DNA of 16,732 nucleotides from Entamoeba histolytica HM-1:IMSS (GCF_000208925.1 NW_001915172.1:1-16732); one strand, 5' to 3'. Positions 7,109-14,883 are shown, numbered from the stretch's first letter. Numbers and translations are program-made. The notes: generated by a model from the sequence alone, not told the origin.

Positions 7109-8062
7109 ATGCAACGACGTGTTAGTAGACGTAATTATCCAAGAAGAGGTTATAAAAAACGCACAACTTTGAAACGACAAGCATTTGGTAATTTTGCAAG
7201 TGCTATGCAGCAACGAGATAGTACTAATGTAGTTATTAGTATGCAAGAGGACGTTTCTATTAATGTTCCAGTTGGTGCAAATGAAGGTACAATGTTGAGG
7301 AATGTCACTGCTTTGATGACTTCTACACAATATTTTCATAATTATATGGGAATGTATGATCAATTCAAGTTAAATGCTGTCAGAGCATCCATGGAAATGA
7401 CATTCATTGGAAATCAGTTGTTAAATAGTGCAACATTCCCTTCTATATGTACAGCATGGGATCGTAATGGTGTTAGAATTAATACTGCTGTTATTAATAA
7501 TACGAGATATTTCCAATTACCTGCTTATTCTTCTGTTTCTTCGTATTCTAGTGCAAATGAAAAGACATTGTATTATGGTAGTAGATGGGGAGTAGTGAGA
7601 CAATTAGATGCGGCATCTATGATGGAAAAGTCTATGTATTTACCAACAACTAATACTAGAGATGTACTTAGTATGGATAATATGTATAGTGCATGGAATC
7701 CTCAATTACTAATCGCTATAAAAACTCCTCAAGCTGTTAATGTTGCCAATGCTTGTACTCTAACAATTCATTGGCAATTTGATGTTACATTGAGAGGTTT
7801 GAGAAAAGTACTTGTTACTGATGAAAATTCATTTAAACCTTATGCCGGGTTTATTGGTTATGCTCGCAATAATAATGGACTTGTTGTACCTAGTAATATT
7901 CCTAATGCTCAACCTCCGTATATTTTAGTTGGAGCTATTGCTAATGGATTTGCTCCATCAATTAATCCTGAGACTGTTTATGATAATGCCAATGATGCAT
8001 ATTCTAACGGTGGGTTGGTAATACCAAATGATGGATTGCCAGAACATAATGTTAATCTCTAA
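7109..8062 (+). CDS. CRESS-type capsid protein with arginine-rich N terminus (317 aa)
   Basis: The start is basic (residues 2-23 hold about 12 Arg or Lys), as in circovirus-like capsids, where the arm binds genomic DNA. A beta-rich jelly-roll core follows. FHNYMGMYDQFKLNAVRASM (76-95) fits the conserved strand C/D region, and LTIHWQFDVTLRGLRK (218-233) fits the last strand. A glycine- and asparagine-rich tail (about 240-317) follows, probably exposed. The length is typical of CRESS capsids. I chose the ATG at 7109; the in-frame TTG at 7085 would add eight residues before the basic arm and is unlikely. It follows the 577-aa gene by 33 bases, with GAACTTTT at 7075-7082 in the gap, and precedes the coiled-coil gene by 29 bases. 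Probably the major capsid protein. Confidence 0.82.
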   Translation: MQRRVSRRNYPRRGYKKRTTLKRQAFGNFASAMQQRDSTNVVISMQEDVSINVPVGANEGTMLRNVTALMTSTQYFHNYMGMYDQFKLNAVRASMEMTFIGNQLLNSATFPSICTAWDRNGVRINTAVINNTRYFQLPAYSSVSSYSSANEKTLYYGSRWGVVRQLDAASMMEKSMYLPTTNTRDVLSMDNMYSAWNPQLLIAIKTPQAVNVANACTLTIHWQFDVTLRGLRKVLVTDENSFKPYAGFIGYARNNNGLVVPSNIPNAQPPYILVGAIANGFAPSINPETVYDNANDAYSNGGLVIPNDGLPEHNVNL

Positions 8063-8091
8063 TTGATTATTGAACTTTATTTGGTTATTTG

Positions 8092-10566
8092 ATGTGGAGA
8101 CGAAGGAGAAGACAATATAGTTATAACAAACGAAATAACCGTTATTATAATAGTGCTGGAAAGTATGTTTCCAGACAATATGATAAACAACCCATTGATA
8201 ATGAACAACAGTTTTATCAATTTGGTGGAAGACCTTATAATCCACCACTTCCAGATGAATCTCTTCAAAATATAGTTAGTAGGGAATTGGATAAACGATT
8301 AGGTGAAGAAGGCAGTTTTTATAAAGAAAATAATAAACTACAGAAAAAGATTGTTGATGATAATAAAAGTCTGTATAGAGCTATTCTACGTGCTCAACAG
8401 GATAATCTTAAAAATGTCCATCATATTGAACGTTTAGAGTCTGCAATTAAAAAATATAAACAAAATGCTGAACGATTTATTACAGTTGAAGATTTGGTTC
8501 GTGAAAATAGAGAATTGATAAATGAAAATGTGAATAAGATCAATGAATTAAAATTACAATTTGGTGATTTTATTCCTCGTAATGTTCGTACTCAAATAAA
8601 GGATCTTACAGAACAAAATTCAGTATTGAAACGTCGTGTATCTCAAATTGAAAGGAATAATGGGATATTTGTTACTCGTGCAGAGTTAAATGCTTTCAGA
8701 GATTTCTATGAACCTCTAATTGAAAAACAAGGTTCCAGATTACAAAATATCGAAGAACGAGTTAATGTCATGAGAGGATTAATTGATAAATATCCTGCTT
8801 TTGAGAATGAATTACAGAATCTATCTAATGCTTATCGGAATATGGGAATGGTATTTTCTAAACAATATGATGATTTAAATTCTCAATTTAGACATTTGAA
8901 TACAATAAGTCCAGAAAATTTAAATGCTGTTAGAGCGGATTTGGAATTATATAAAAACCAACTTCAAAAAGAAATACAATTACTTTATAAGACTAAATTG
9001 GATGTTAATGATGCTGCTAAGTGGTTTGATCAGACATTACCCAATACATATAATCGAAATGATGTAAATGCTTTATTAGGACAAATTAATGATTATGTAA
9101 AGAAACAAGAAGGAATTATTAAGGATATTGATTCAAGACTTGCTGAACAGAACCGATTTTCATTGAAACGACTTGATGCTGTTACAGATAAGGTTAATTT
9201 ATATACAGAACGTCTTGATAAATTAGAAAAGAAATCAGAAGAATGGAAAAATGTTTTTGATGTTGTTAATAGATTACCTGAACATATGAAAATACCATTA
9301 AATGATTTACTTAAAGATTTATTGGAAGAAAGAGAACCCGCTAATTTCACTAGAAGAATGAGAATACTTGAGAGTGAAGTGAAAGCTCTTAATTCATCAA
9401 TACATAAAATTGGTAGTGGTAAAACAGAAGAAATTACTCGTGTAATAAGTTTGGTGAATAGTATACAAAATGATATGAATTCATATAAAAAGAAGGGACA
9501 AATAATAAATGCAGGAGAAGAACAATTTTATAGTGATGATCCGGATATGAGACAGAGTAAAAAGGCATTTGAAAATACACGCCAATTATTAATTTCTCGT
9601 TTTAAAGATGTTAATAAGTATATAAAAGATAATGAAGTTCGAGGCGCGCAATATAAAGATGTAATAAGTAATGTTAATGCGATTATGAAACAATTTGAAA
9701 ATATTGCTCGGTCTTTTAATGCTGAATATGTTGTTCCTGTTAATGATATGCAAAATTTCCATGAAAGTATGATGATGGTTTTGAGTGGTATTATGGATGA
9801 TAAGTCTAATGTTGATGAAATTCGTTATAAATTGGATGTCGCTTCTCACGATTTTGATAAATTGCGAGGTTCTTGGAATGATAATAGAAATGCAGGTGCT
9901 AAGATTATTGCAAATAAATTAGCTGAACGAAATGGTATAAATATCAATGATTTTGTTGAATATGCTCAGAGTTTTGCTGTACGTGGTGGTGCAGATTCTT
10001 ATGTTTCTGAGAGTGTAATACAACCCAGAAAAAGAATGTTAAGAGATGATATTTCTTCTGATTCAAATTCTGGATTTGACAAACGTGGAGATGGAACAGT
10101 TACACCGAGAGAAAGAAATTACGGATATGAAATAATAGGTAGACATAAAATTGAACCTAAATATGATGCTATTCCCGTTGCTTCGGATTATAGACAGAAG
10201 ACAAATGATTTGATGCGTTCATCTTATAATGAATATGATTATGAGAAGTGGTACAAAGAAGCTAGAGGAAGAATAAAAGAACGAGTAAAGAAATATTATG
10301 ATAATCCGGAAAATGAAAGAGAAGTTGTTGATATTAATGGACATATTACTGAATCTATTCCGAGAGGTGTGTATAACATGATTGAGGCAGATGAAATCGG
10401 ACAATATGAAAAGCGTGTGAGTGCATCAAAAAGAAACAATTTAATACTAAAACGTACTATGGAACGTATTAACAAACATGCATGGGAAGATGCAATGAAG
10501 AAAGATAAAACGGTGAAACCAAGAAAAATAACAAAAATTTCAATGGTAAAAGATAAAAAGAAATAA
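8092..10566 (+). CDS. Long coiled-coil protein with basic ends (824 aa)
   Basis: The N terminus is arginine-rich (MWRRRRRQY, then RNNR), reminiscent of a capsid DNA-binding arm. About 45-430 is a long run of charged heptad-like helices rich in Glu, Lys, Gln, Asn and Leu. A mixed helical region follows (430-640), then a charged, Tyr- and Arg-rich tail ending in a Lys cluster (about 800-824). There is no signal peptide or membrane span. I do not recognise a family. Its place directly after the capsid genes and its basic ends suggest a structural protein, perhaps an internal nucleoprotein scaffold or a trimeric fiber; both are inferences. It is as large as many whole CRESS genomes can encode. 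I chose the ATG at 8092, preceded by GAACTTT at 8072; the upstream TTG is not needed. Base composition is very AT-rich (14 G+C in 8401-8460). Confidence 0.8.
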   Translation: MWRRRRRQYSYNKRNNRYYNSAGKYVSRQYDKQPIDNEQQFYQFGGRPYNPPLPDESLQNIVSRELDKRLGEEGSFYKENNKLQKKIVDDNKSLYRAILRAQQDNLKNVHHIERLESAIKKYKQNAERFITVEDLVRENRELINENVNKINELKLQFGDFIPRNVRTQIKDLTEQNSVLKRRVSQIERNNGIFVTRAELNAFRDFYEPLIEKQGSRLQNIEERVNVMRGLIDKYPAFENELQNLSNAYRNMGMVFSKQYDDLNSQFRHLNTISPENLNAVRADLELYKNQLQKEIQLLYKTKLDVNDAAKWFDQTLPNTYNRNDVNALLGQINDYVKKQEGIIKDIDSRLAEQNRFSLKRLDAVTDKVNLYTERLDKLEKKSEEWKNVFDVVNRLPEHMKIPLNDLLKDLLEEREPANFTRRMRILESEVKALNSSIHKIGSGKTEEITRVISLVNSIQNDMNSYKKKGQIINAGEEQFYSDDPDMRQSKKAFENTRQLLISRFKDVNKYIKDNEVRGAQYKDVISNVNAIMKQFENIARSFNAEYVVPVNDMQNFHESMMMVLSGIMDDKSNVDEIRYKLDVASHDFDKLRGSWNDNRNAGAKIIANKLAERNGININDFVEYAQSFAVRGGADSYVSESVIQPRKRMLRDDISSDSNSGFDKRGDGTVTPRERNYGYEIIGRHKIEPKYDAIPVASDYRQKTNDLMRSSYNEYDYEKWYKEARGRIKERVKKYYDNPENEREVVDINGHITESIPRGVYNMIEADEIGQYEKRVSASKRNNLILKRTMERINKHAWEDAMKKDKTVKPRKITKISMVKDKKK

Positions 10567-10583
10567 ATTAATTTAATTCTTTC

Positions 10584-12263
10584 TTAATCGTAAATTATGT
10601 CCATATCATCATTTTTCCCTCCAAGAGGTGCGCGTTCTAATGGTCCGTCTGAATAATCATCAACATCATCATCGTCATCAACATCATAGTCTTCTTCTTC
10701 CATAGTATTGTCGTTGGGAGTGTTGTTAAAATATTTACTTCTCTGCTTTTCATAAGTTGTCATTGTATCTCTTTCAAAGCGATTAAAATCGTCTTTTGAC
10801 ATACCTAATGGATTATCTAATTGATACGATTCAAGGTCTTCGTTCCATTCTTCAATCATGCTGTCATTATTCTCCTGAGATTCATCTAGTATTCTTTTCA
10901 TCTTCTTGTCCTTTCTCGATTCTTTAATCTTTTCATTAAATTCTTCTAAGAAAGTATTGTCATAGCCCAGCGTTTCTAATAAGTTTGTTACTCTATTGTA
11001 GAATGTTTGATGTTCGGTGGGACTGGTTTCTTCTGTTGTTTGACTTTCTGGCATATCTTTAATTTCATTAAATTTTTCTTCTAAGTCGTTCATTGCGTTG
11101 TAATTTTCTTCTTGTTTTTCCATGTCTTCTGAATCATTTTCAGATTCTTCTGGATCTTTATAAAGTTTTTTATTTATAAATACCGTCAATGAATTTCTCT
11201 TCCACCAATTATAACCACCGTTATACTTCATTAAACTTACTACACTTTCATATTCTTTCTGATTTAATAAATGGATACAAGGACGGGCGGTTACAATAGC
11301 TTTGGAATATTTTATATTTACCATTGTTTTCTTATTGATAGTGGATGTAATAGCTTTTATTAATCTTATTAAATTCTTATCATAGTTGATGTCATCAAAT
11401 AGTATAAATCTATAATTTTGTTCTTCGTCATAAGCGTCGAAGAGAGAATCTCCTCTTAACATAAATGTATTAAATTTTAAGAATATTTCTTGAATGGCAA
11501 ATTCCGTTTTACCGGTTTTAGTTGGTCCAACGATGAATAAATTTCCCATTCTATAACGATCGCCTTGAGCGCATTTAATCCATTTACGTATTGTTTGAAC
11601 TTCCTCCATTTCTTCTCTCCAAGGTAATAAATCGTTTCTAGTATAATTTTCAATATCGAGTCTTCTCGCATTTTTACGCATCCAACGTGATTTAATTTTA
11701 CCTTCTTGTTGGATATATTTTTCTGCGTTAATATCCAACAAATTCTTTTCTAATTCTCCGTAATCTTGGTATGAATCTAAATCGGATAAAGCATTTATCC
11801 ACGTTTGTTTAAGATCTTCTTTAAGCGTTGGGTCTCCTTTGAACATTCCTTTACCCCTCTTTGTAATGTATTCTATAATCTTAGAAATGTCGCCCGTCCT
11901 TGATGTATATGAATTAACGCGCGAATACCAGAACGTTTGTTGTGTTCCGTCTGAATGTTTAATAATTGGGCGAGCTTTGAATGAACGAGGCCTTCTGGTT
12001 ACAATTATAACATGTTGATGGGGATGAGGATTGACCTCGTCTTGTTCCACTGGAGAAATATGTGCGTATTGTAGGTTATTAGTTGGTCCGGCAAATCGGT
12101 CTATTAATTCTTTAAATTGTGTCTGGTTTGATATTTCATCTCCCCAAAGAGTTAAATACATGTATCTAGAAGTAAAATGGACAGCTTTATTATGAGAGAG
12201 AGCTTCTTTTAAATGTAATTTATCTGTTTTGGATGGTTCCGAATTAAATGTATTTGTTGACAT
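10584..12263 (-). CDS. Replication initiator Rep: HUH endonuclease plus SF3 helicase (559 aa)
   Basis: A nickase domain comes first: a likely motif I (YMYLTLWGD, 34-42), motif II H82-Q83-H84 of the HUH type that binds the metal ion, and motif III Y132-I-T-K135, where Tyr132 would form the covalent link to nicked DNA. The YxxK form points to CRESS-DNA viruses rather than parvoviruses. The SF3 helicase follows: Walker A GPTKTGKT (246-253), Walker B FILFDD (286-291), the motif C region IVTAR (323-327), and a likely arginine finger in WWKRN (353-357). Motif C lacks its usual Asn. A 190-residue extension is unusual for CRESS Reps and ends in an Asp/Glu tail (521-540). I start at ATG 12263 because a TATA box (12289-12296) lies just upstream; ATG 12326 would add 21 residues and overlap the divergent gene. 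It ends 17 bases from the convergent 824-aa gene. Confidence 0.92.
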   Translation of the reverse strand: MSTNTFNSEPSKTDKLHLKEALSHNKAVHFTSRYMYLTLWGDEISNQTQFKELIDRFAGPTNNLQYAHISPVEQDEVNPHPHQHVIIVTRRPRSFKARPIIKHSDGTQQTFWYSRVNSYTSRTGDISKIIEYITKRGKGMFKGDPTLKEDLKQTWINALSDLDSYQDYGELEKNLLDINAEKYIQQEGKIKSRWMRKNARRLDIENYTRNDLLPWREEMEEVQTIRKWIKCAQGDRYRMGNLFIVGPTKTGKTEFAIQEIFLKFNTFMLRGDSLFDAYDEEQNYRFILFDDINYDKNLIRLIKAITSTINKKTMVNIKYSKAIVTARPCIHLLNQKEYESVVSLMKYNGGYNWWKRNSLTVFINKKLYKDPEESENDSEDMEKQEENYNAMNDLEEKFNEIKDMPESQTTEETSPTEHQTFYNRVTNLLETLGYDNTFLEEFNEKIKESRKDKKMKRILDESQENNDSMIEEWNEDLESYQLDNPLGMSKDDFNRFERDTMTTYEKQRSKYFNNTPNDNTMEEEDYDVDDDDDVDDYSDGPLERAPLGGKNDDMDIIYD

Positions 12264-12315
12264 GTTTGAATTGATGTTATTGTGTGTGTATTTATAGTAA
12301 CTTTTGAGGTTTTGA
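12264..12315. promoter_or_regulatory. 52-bp divergent promoter of rep and the 201-aa gene
   Basis: Between the two start codons lies a single TATA-like element, TATTTATA on plus and TATAAATA on minus (12289-12296), 20-26 bases from each ATG. It could serve both directions. AACTTTTG follows on the plus side (12299-12306). If the box works as in other eukaryotes, the leaders are only a few bases long. Confidence 0.65.
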
Positions 12316-12921
12316 ATGCGTGTCACTGAGTTGTCGTTGATGTCATTGAATGGAGTTGAACTATTTAATCGTCAGAACTTTGAAAGAAATTATTCGATGT
12401 CTTCTTTTAATAGGGTGCATGATGATATTTATACTGACGTTGCCTCAATGGATTTAGTAGACGTTTATACTGAATCTCAGATTGAGCCGGGTGTCAATGG
12501 ATTATTAAAGAGATACTTCTATCTTATGAAAGAACCTTCGTACATAGACTGGAAATTGAATAATAGCGAAAAAGTAAAAACTGACGAGGAACGGCAAGAT
12601 TTGATTAGACAAAAGCTTGAGAGTATAAGACGCTGTGAAAGAATTTCACTATTTCTCGATGAAAGTGGTATCGGATTAAATAGCTTTAATGCTTGGAACA
12701 GGAAATTTGCTAAGAAGAAAGGACTTAAAAGCGTTGAACAATCTGCAATTCCTGATTGGGTGAGAAAATATTCGCGGAAAATTGAAATGGTTGTTGATGA
12801 TGATAATGTGGATGTTGTTGAAGAAATAAGTGAGCAAAAATCTAAACGAGCTTTACTCAAACCATTAAAGTCTAAAGATGAAGAGAAGAAACCTAAGAAA
12901 GCCGAGACTAAAGATAATTAA
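12316..12921 (+). CDS. Protein of unknown function with basic C-terminal tail (201 aa)
   Basis: I do not recognise a family. The protein is mostly helical and charged: a mixed N terminus (1-60), a helical core (about 62-165) with charged helices around DEERQDLIRQKLESIRRCER and aromatic anchors (W79, W124, W145), an acidic patch near 158-168, then a lysine-rich, probably disordered tail (170-201). There is no membrane span or signal peptide. It is transcribed divergently from rep through a shared 52-bp promoter, so early expression with Rep is plausible, perhaps as a replication accessory or regulator; that is inference from position only. Start at ATG 12316; later Mets at 12340 and 12397 are alternatives. 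Stop TAA followed by a second TAA. Confidence 0.78.
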   Translation: MRVTELSLMSLNGVELFNRQNFERNYSMSSFNRVHDDIYTDVASMDLVDVYTESQIEPGVNGLLKRYFYLMKEPSYIDWKLNNSEKVKTDEERQDLIRQKLESIRRCERISLFLDESGIGLNSFNAWNRKFAKKKGLKSVEQSAIPDWVRKYSRKIEMVVDDDNVDVVEEISEQKSKRALLKPLKSKDEEKKPKKAETKDN

Positions 12922-13099
12922 TAACTTTTTATTCTTTTATTTTAATTGTTTAATAATATATAATTGGATAATAATATCAGTGTTTGATTAAGTTAAATAA
13001 ACCCGACGAAGGAGGGTTACATAAGTTAATAAAAAAAAATACGAATACCAAATAAATCTTTAATTGATAATTAGTAAAAAAAAAAATAATAAAAATTAA
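12922..13099. other. Convergent intergenic region with one GC-rich hairpin
   Basis: It separates the convergent 201-aa and 101-aa genes. It is A-rich with long A runs (13031-13038 and 13077-13086), which read as T runs at the end of the minus-strand gene. AACCC (13000-13004) and GGGTT (13014-13018) form a five-base stem around a nine-base loop, GACGAAGGA, the only GC-rich patch here. Both transcripts probably end in this stretch; no known terminator or poly(A) signal class is assigned. Confidence 0.55.
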
Positions 13100-13405
13100 T
13101 CACTTAAAGTGTATAGCATATTCTCTGGTATAGAAAAATCTGAATTGATCTAGAAGTCCTAAAAGTTTTTCATTATCTATTATTAATACGTGAGCATCTT
13201 CTATTAAATAATCTAAGTAATTGAGCAATGTGTCATTGTAATTAAATTCGTTGATAAACGAAACGCGTCTTATCCAAATGGCGACAGCGTGAATTAGACT
13301 ATCTCCTTCTGGTGATAAATTGGTCGACGCTAAGTATTTGATGGTGATTGATATTTCGGCAGCTAATTCTTTTAAAACGCTTTTAACATAAGTTGAGGAG
13401 TTCAT
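13100..13405 (-). CDS. Small helical protein of unknown function (101 aa)
   Basis: No family is recognised. It is predicted to be nearly all helix: amphipathic helices at about 5-25, 35-55, 58-78 and 80-95, with hydrophobic positions spaced for a helical bundle. There is no convincing membrane span. The start at ATG 13405 is preceded at 31 bases by GTATTTAAAG on the minus strand, a good TATA-like box, which supports this as a real gene. The stop is TGA. It is divergent from the 108-aa gene across the repeat-rich region 13406-13618 and about the same size as that protein, but they show no clear sequence relation. Confidence 0.72.
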   Translation of the reverse strand: MNSSTYVKSVLKELAAEISITIKYLASTNLSPEGDSLIHAVAIWIRRVSFINEFNYNDTLLNYLDYLIEDAHVLIIDNEKLLGLLDQFRFFYTREYAIHFK

Positions 13406-13618
13406 AATGTTGATAATATTGTTAATTTTTCAGTGCTTTAAATACGTTTGAATACGTGTTGTTCAGTAATAGTTTTGTCTGTTTGGTGACGTGTATTGTC
13501 TGTTCGCGTTGAGTTATGCCTGTTTGTGTCTGTTTATGACGTTTTAAGGTGTTTGTTGTCTGTTTTGTTCTATATTTAAGTAAACTGAAAATAAAACAAT
13601 AATTATATAATATAATTG
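13406..13618. promoter_or_regulatory. Divergent promoter with phased repeats
   Basis: This 213-base region between two divergent small genes is richer in G than its surroundings. It holds GTATTTAAAG on the minus strand (13436-13445), a tandem ten-base repeat AATACGTTTG/AATACGTGTT (13441-13460), five TGTCTGTT words (13476-13566), GTGACGTG (13486-13493), TATGACGT (13535-13542), and TATATTTAAG (13571-13580), which could be the TATA box of the plus-strand gene. It looks like a regulated promoter or a replication origin with iterons. Confidence 0.7.
13476..13566 (+). repeat. Five phased TGTCTGTT iterons
   Basis: Copies start at 13476, 13497, 13517 (as TGCCTGTT), 13527 and 13557. The steps are 21, 20, 10 and 30 bases, all close to whole turns of the DNA helix, so one protein could bind every copy on the same face. 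Iterons of this kind mark Rep or regulator binding sites in many replicons. Confidence 0.8.
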
Positions 13619-13945
13619 ATGTCTTCAACTGTTGATGATAAGATGGAATATTGTTCTTTATCTGATTTAACTGTCGGTGCTTTGCGCGATTTCTATTTGG
13701 ATCTTGATGATTTACATGATTTATGTTCTACCATGGTTGATTATTATGAAAAAGAACAAAGAACTACTCTTGGAAGTGATAAATATTTAAATCTTATTGA
13801 AAGTGAAGTTTTCTTGGTTAAAGATATTGCTAGCAGTGCACGTGAAATGTTACAAAAATATAAAACTGTTATTAATGCATTTAAACGGTGTCGTGATGAT
13901 AGAGAATTAGCACGAAAAGAATTAAGTAAACCAAAAAAAAAATAA
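13619..13945 (+). CDS. Small acidic-then-basic helical protein of unknown function (108 aa)
   Basis: No family is recognised. An acidic N-terminal half (DLDDLHDL near residues 27-34) is followed by helical segments (about 45-100) with heptad-like spacing, and it ends in a lysine cluster (KPKKK) encoded by a run of A. There is no membrane span. I use ATG 13619; the TTG three bases earlier is not needed. A TATA-like box lies 39 bases upstream and five phased repeats before it, so it may be one of the most tightly controlled genes. A regulator or small coiled-coil adaptor is possible but unproven. It ends 19 bases before the convergent 51-aa membrane protein gene. Confidence 0.72.
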   Translation: MSSTVDDKMEYCSLSDLTVGALRDFYLDLDDLHDLCSTMVDYYEKEQRTTLGSDKYLNLIESEVFLVKDIASSAREMLQKYKTVINAFKRCRDDRELARKELSKPKKK

Positions 13946-13964
13946 TTAATTATTTCTTGTTTAA

Positions 13965-14120
13965 TCATGTTAATATTTTAATTATTAATTCGGCTGCAAT
14001 GATTCCTATGAGTACCACAAATAATAAAATTGCTACTATTAGAGAATAACATAATCTTAACAATAATTGGGGTTTTCTATTTTCAATTTTATTTACTGAC
14101 TCGTTTTCTGTTTCTACCAT
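13965..14120 (-). CDS. Small single-span membrane protein (51 aa)
   Basis: The frame runs from ATG at 14120 to TGA at 13965. A polar N terminus of 18 residues (MVETENESVNKIENRKPQ) is followed by one hydrophobic stretch (about 19-49) with a single Arg, Cys and Tyr near its start and a central LIVAILLFVVLIGIIAA. No other protein explains the stretch, and it fills the gap between the kinase and the 108-aa gene, 28 bases after the kinase stop on the same strand, so the two may share a transcript. By topology it would sit in a host or virion membrane with the N terminus cytoplasmic or inside. Small proteins like this act as viroporins or membrane anchors in other viruses; here that is only inference. 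Confidence 0.72.
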   Translation of the reverse strand: MVETENESVNKIENRKPQLLLRLCYSLIVAILLFVVLIGIIAAELIIKILT

Positions 14121-14148
14121 GATATAAACGTTAAATGAGAATAACCAG

Positions 14149-14883
14149 TTAATTAATTTGATTTAGCTTTTGTTGTACCAATTCAGTATAAAATAACGCA
14201 TATTGATTATTTAAGATATATAAATCTTCTTTTGATTTGTATGATTCTATTTCCGGTGTTCTATTTCTTTTTGTTAATCGTTTGAATTGTGTATTTGTAT
14301 CACTACAGAATAAGAAGACATAAATACTTCCATTTGATAATCCTAATAATAATGGATGAATAAATGTATTAACCAATGCTTCTTCAATTACTTCTGTAGA
14401 AATTCTACTCGTATCTACGTTAATTACACCAACATTCTTATTAGTTAATTGAGGAATCTGATATCTTCTACTTAATTGTTCTATTCTTAATCTGAGCTTT
14501 AGACGTTGTTCATTACTTATTGAATTATTGGTTGCGCAAAATACTTCCAATGATTCGATGGGATGTCTATCCCATATTACAATATCAGCATCTTCATAAA
14601 TACTTGAATTTAGTTGAGTTTCATAACAATCTAATATATAATTCTGAAATTCAAAATTACTTATTAAACCATCGTGTAAAAGTTTTAATTTAAATTCTCC
14701 ATCGGTGTTGTAATCAATGTATTCTTTTATATATGCAGCGGGAGTATAATAGTCGAGATATTCAAATAATAAATTGCATAACATTGTTTTACCCGTGCTA
14801 ATACTACCACTTATAAATACATGTTTTTTATTGTAAGCGAATGTTTTATATTTGTTGATGCATTCAGAATTATTAACATTCAT
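14149..14883 (-). CDS. Deoxynucleoside kinase (244 aa)
   Basis: It would phosphorylate deoxynucleosides with ATP to feed dNTP pools, in the cytosol. All landmarks of the dCK/dGK/TK2-type family are visible: P-loop GSISTGKT (26-33), a likely catalytic Glu54, a substrate-binding Gln80 in EFQNYI, the DRH motif (105-107) that replaces the more usual ERS/DRS and is also seen in herpesvirus-type thymidine kinases, and the LID arginines R202, R206 and R208 with E211. A final helix YILNNQYALFY (222-232) completes the pattern. Length is normal for the family. Substrate preference cannot be read off. The start is the ATG at 14883, with an AT-repeat promoter upstream. Such kinases are frequent in large dsDNA viruses and unexpected beside CRESS-type genes. 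It probably shares a transcript with the 51-aa gene. Confidence 0.92.
   Translation of the reverse strand: MNVNNSECINKYKTFAYNKKHVFISGSISTGKTMLCNLLFEYLDYYTPAAYIKEYIDYNTDGEFKLKLLHDGLISNFEFQNYILDCYETQLNSSIYEDADIVIWDRHPIESLEVFCATNNSISNEQRLKLRLRIEQLSRRYQIPQLTNKNVGVINVDTSRISTEVIEEALVNTFIHPLLLGLSNGSIYVFLFCSDTNTQFKRLTKRNRTPEIESYKSKEDLYILNNQYALFYTELVQQKLNQIN

Noticed and set aside
10584..12263. Parvovirus-type NS1 identity for the Rep
   Set aside because: Motif III is YxxK rather than the longer parvovirus spacing, and the helicase motifs look CRESS-like. A tree would settle it.
12264..12326. Upstream start of Rep at 12326
   Set aside because: It would place the start inside the divergent gene and upstream of the TATA box; the 21 extra residues show no conserved motif.
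12519..12860. 113-residue minus-strand frame
   Set aside because: Serine- and leucine-rich shadow of the 201-aa gene.
13422..13628. 68-residue minus-strand frame across the divergent promoter
   Set aside because: Its Thr/Gln-rich repeats are the translation of the TGTCTGTT array, and it would run through the TATA box of the 101-aa gene.
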